This document shows positions 63,391 to 64,000 of a DNA stretch of 64,000 bases, in pieces. The stretch is from assembly GCA_033557465.1 (NCBI GenBank), contig CM066033.1, positions 15,439,080-15,503,079 of the forward strand, in the 5' to 3' direction. The first letter of the stretch is position 1. Every line of letters begins with the position of its first letter. The translations under genes were made by a program, and so were the position numbers. Below the pieces are notes generated by a model, which saw only the letters and a list, made by a program, of their open reading frames with translations, was not told where the DNA came from and ran no database searches. This stretch comes from Ichthyophis bannanicus (taxonomy: Eukaryota; Chordata; Amphibia; Gymnophiona; Ichthyophiidae).

Positions 63391-63452
63391 CTACACAGTG
63401 GTGCAGTGCACACAGGCACTGTATGCAAGTGTAGTAGGTCACAGGTTCAAAG
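63391..63452 (+). repeat. tRNA-like module in array
   Basis: CTACACAGTGGTGCAGTGCA and ACAGGTTCAAAG (63441-63452). About 455 bp after the previous module; counterpart of 2601-2663. Confidence 0.55.
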
Positions 63453-63875
63453 CTCTGCTTGGGCTATTGCCAATCATGACCACATATTTTTCACACAAAT
63501 AAACCGTGGTAGTAAGCACAAACCTTTAAGGCAGAGGACAGTGGCATTGGTAAAACCCCTAACATTTACCATCCCAAGCATGTGTGAGTTGTGGGGAAGT
63601 GTGGAGGACTAGGTAGTCACCCCAGACCCATAATGCACAGTATAGGTAGTTGTGTACATGCACAGTGGATGTTCAAAAACTGAGTGGCCCCAGCACCAGC
63701 AGGGCCTGCAGCATGTTTGCAGAGGTGTACTGGTATCAGAGGGGGGCAGTGGCAGGTGGCCAGAGAAGATGGAGCCAGAGCCCCTGACACGTGGGTGCAG
63801 TGGACCACAACAGAAAGGCCCGCTAGGACAACCAGACATGCTATTTGCAGGGTCTACATTGACTCTGTGTCTGCA

Positions 63876-63935
63876 GTGTGGTGCAGGGGACACAGCCAGT
63901 GTGTTGGGGAGGCAAAGATAACAAGTTCAACTCCC
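63876..63935 (+). repeat. tRNA-like module in array
   Basis: AGTGTGGTGCAGGGGACACA and ACAAGTTCAACTCCC (63921-63935). About 480 bp after the previous module. Confidence 0.55.
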
Positions 63936-64000
63936 AGCTGGGGCCACCGGCAACACAGTGCACATATTTTATCCACCAGTAAACCGTTATAGGGAATAAA

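Larger units (their letters stand above)
62106..64000 (+). mobile_element. Right copy of TIR element with GC-rich head and tRNA-like array
   Basis: Starts GGGGCATGTTTACTAAA after TAA (62103-62105), like the ends at 3893 (inverted) and 5481. The GC-rich head spans 62106-62520 and is followed by a central segment and three tRNA-like modules. Sequence runs to the window end without reaching a second TIR. No transposase or other coding feature was seen. Confidence 0.7.

Overview
This window is repeat-dense vertebrate nuclear DNA. One vertebrate-type spliced gene fragment is visible (a KRAB-domain gene on the minus strand with consensus splice sites). Almost everything else is transposable-element sequence: DIRS tyrosine-recombinase retrotransposons, a Gmr1-type Ty3/gypsy element, L2, RTE and CR1-like LINEs, Penelope-like elements, a gammaretrovirus-type endogenous retrovirus, mariner/Tc1 and TIR elements. 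This mixture, with several DIRS copies in 64 kb, fits a large repeat-rich amphibian genome; a caecilian is my guess from the KRAB leader exons and the DIRS/Gmr1/L2 load, but no species call can be proven here. I see no bacterial or plasmid genes, no rRNA and no intact tRNA gene.

Layout. 1-3893: inverted copy of a TIR-bordered element with a GC-rich end and an array of tRNA-like modules at about 450 bp spacing. 3894-10600: a Penelope-like element (ORF on minus) between two 1.35-kb inverted arms, with a hammerhead-ribozyme-like motif at 10530-10573 and a 577-bp MITE (5481-6057) inside. 10616-17310: a Gmr1-type LTR retrotransposon (minus) with gag/protease, dUTPase, RT and RNase H but no integrase, and 1.45-kb LTRs that carry an ORF. 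17428-18391: a palindromic mariner derivative. 18799-19434: RTE LINE 3' end. 20530-20815: L2-type 3' tail.

21076-24054: DIRS copy A (plus, 5' truncated). 24345-about 35760: DIRS copy C (minus), cut into three pieces by a nearly intact L2 LINE (25216-28808) and by a nest of L2 pieces and a diverged Gmr1-like LTR with a 408-codon ORF (30250-34405). 36690-37230: 90-bp tandem repeat. 37604-43549: DIRS copy B (plus), with both termini and the internal complementary region recognisable. 44828-48177: four leader/KRAB exons. 48517-54085: gammaretrovirus-type ERV (minus), 3' LTR to gag zinc knuckle. 54385-58088: DIRS copy D (plus). 58699-59271: an unassigned chain of about nine consecutive hairpins. 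59551-61583: degraded second Penelope-like element. 61590-62049: Tc1 transposase 3' fragment. 62106-64000: another copy of the TIR/tRNA-like-array element, opposite in orientation to the one at the left end.

The elements show a history of nesting: LINEs and an LTR element landed in DIRS copy C, a TIR element cut the left Penelope arm at a TAA, and a MITE landed in its 3' region. No autonomous element here is free of visible lesions; the L2 ORF and DIRS copy B come closest. The most unusual points are the integrase-less Gmr1-type element with a dUTPase in the place where that family normally has integrase, the LTR-embedded ORF shared with a diverged copy 15 kb away, the tRNA-like arrays inside TIR elements, and the hairpin chain.
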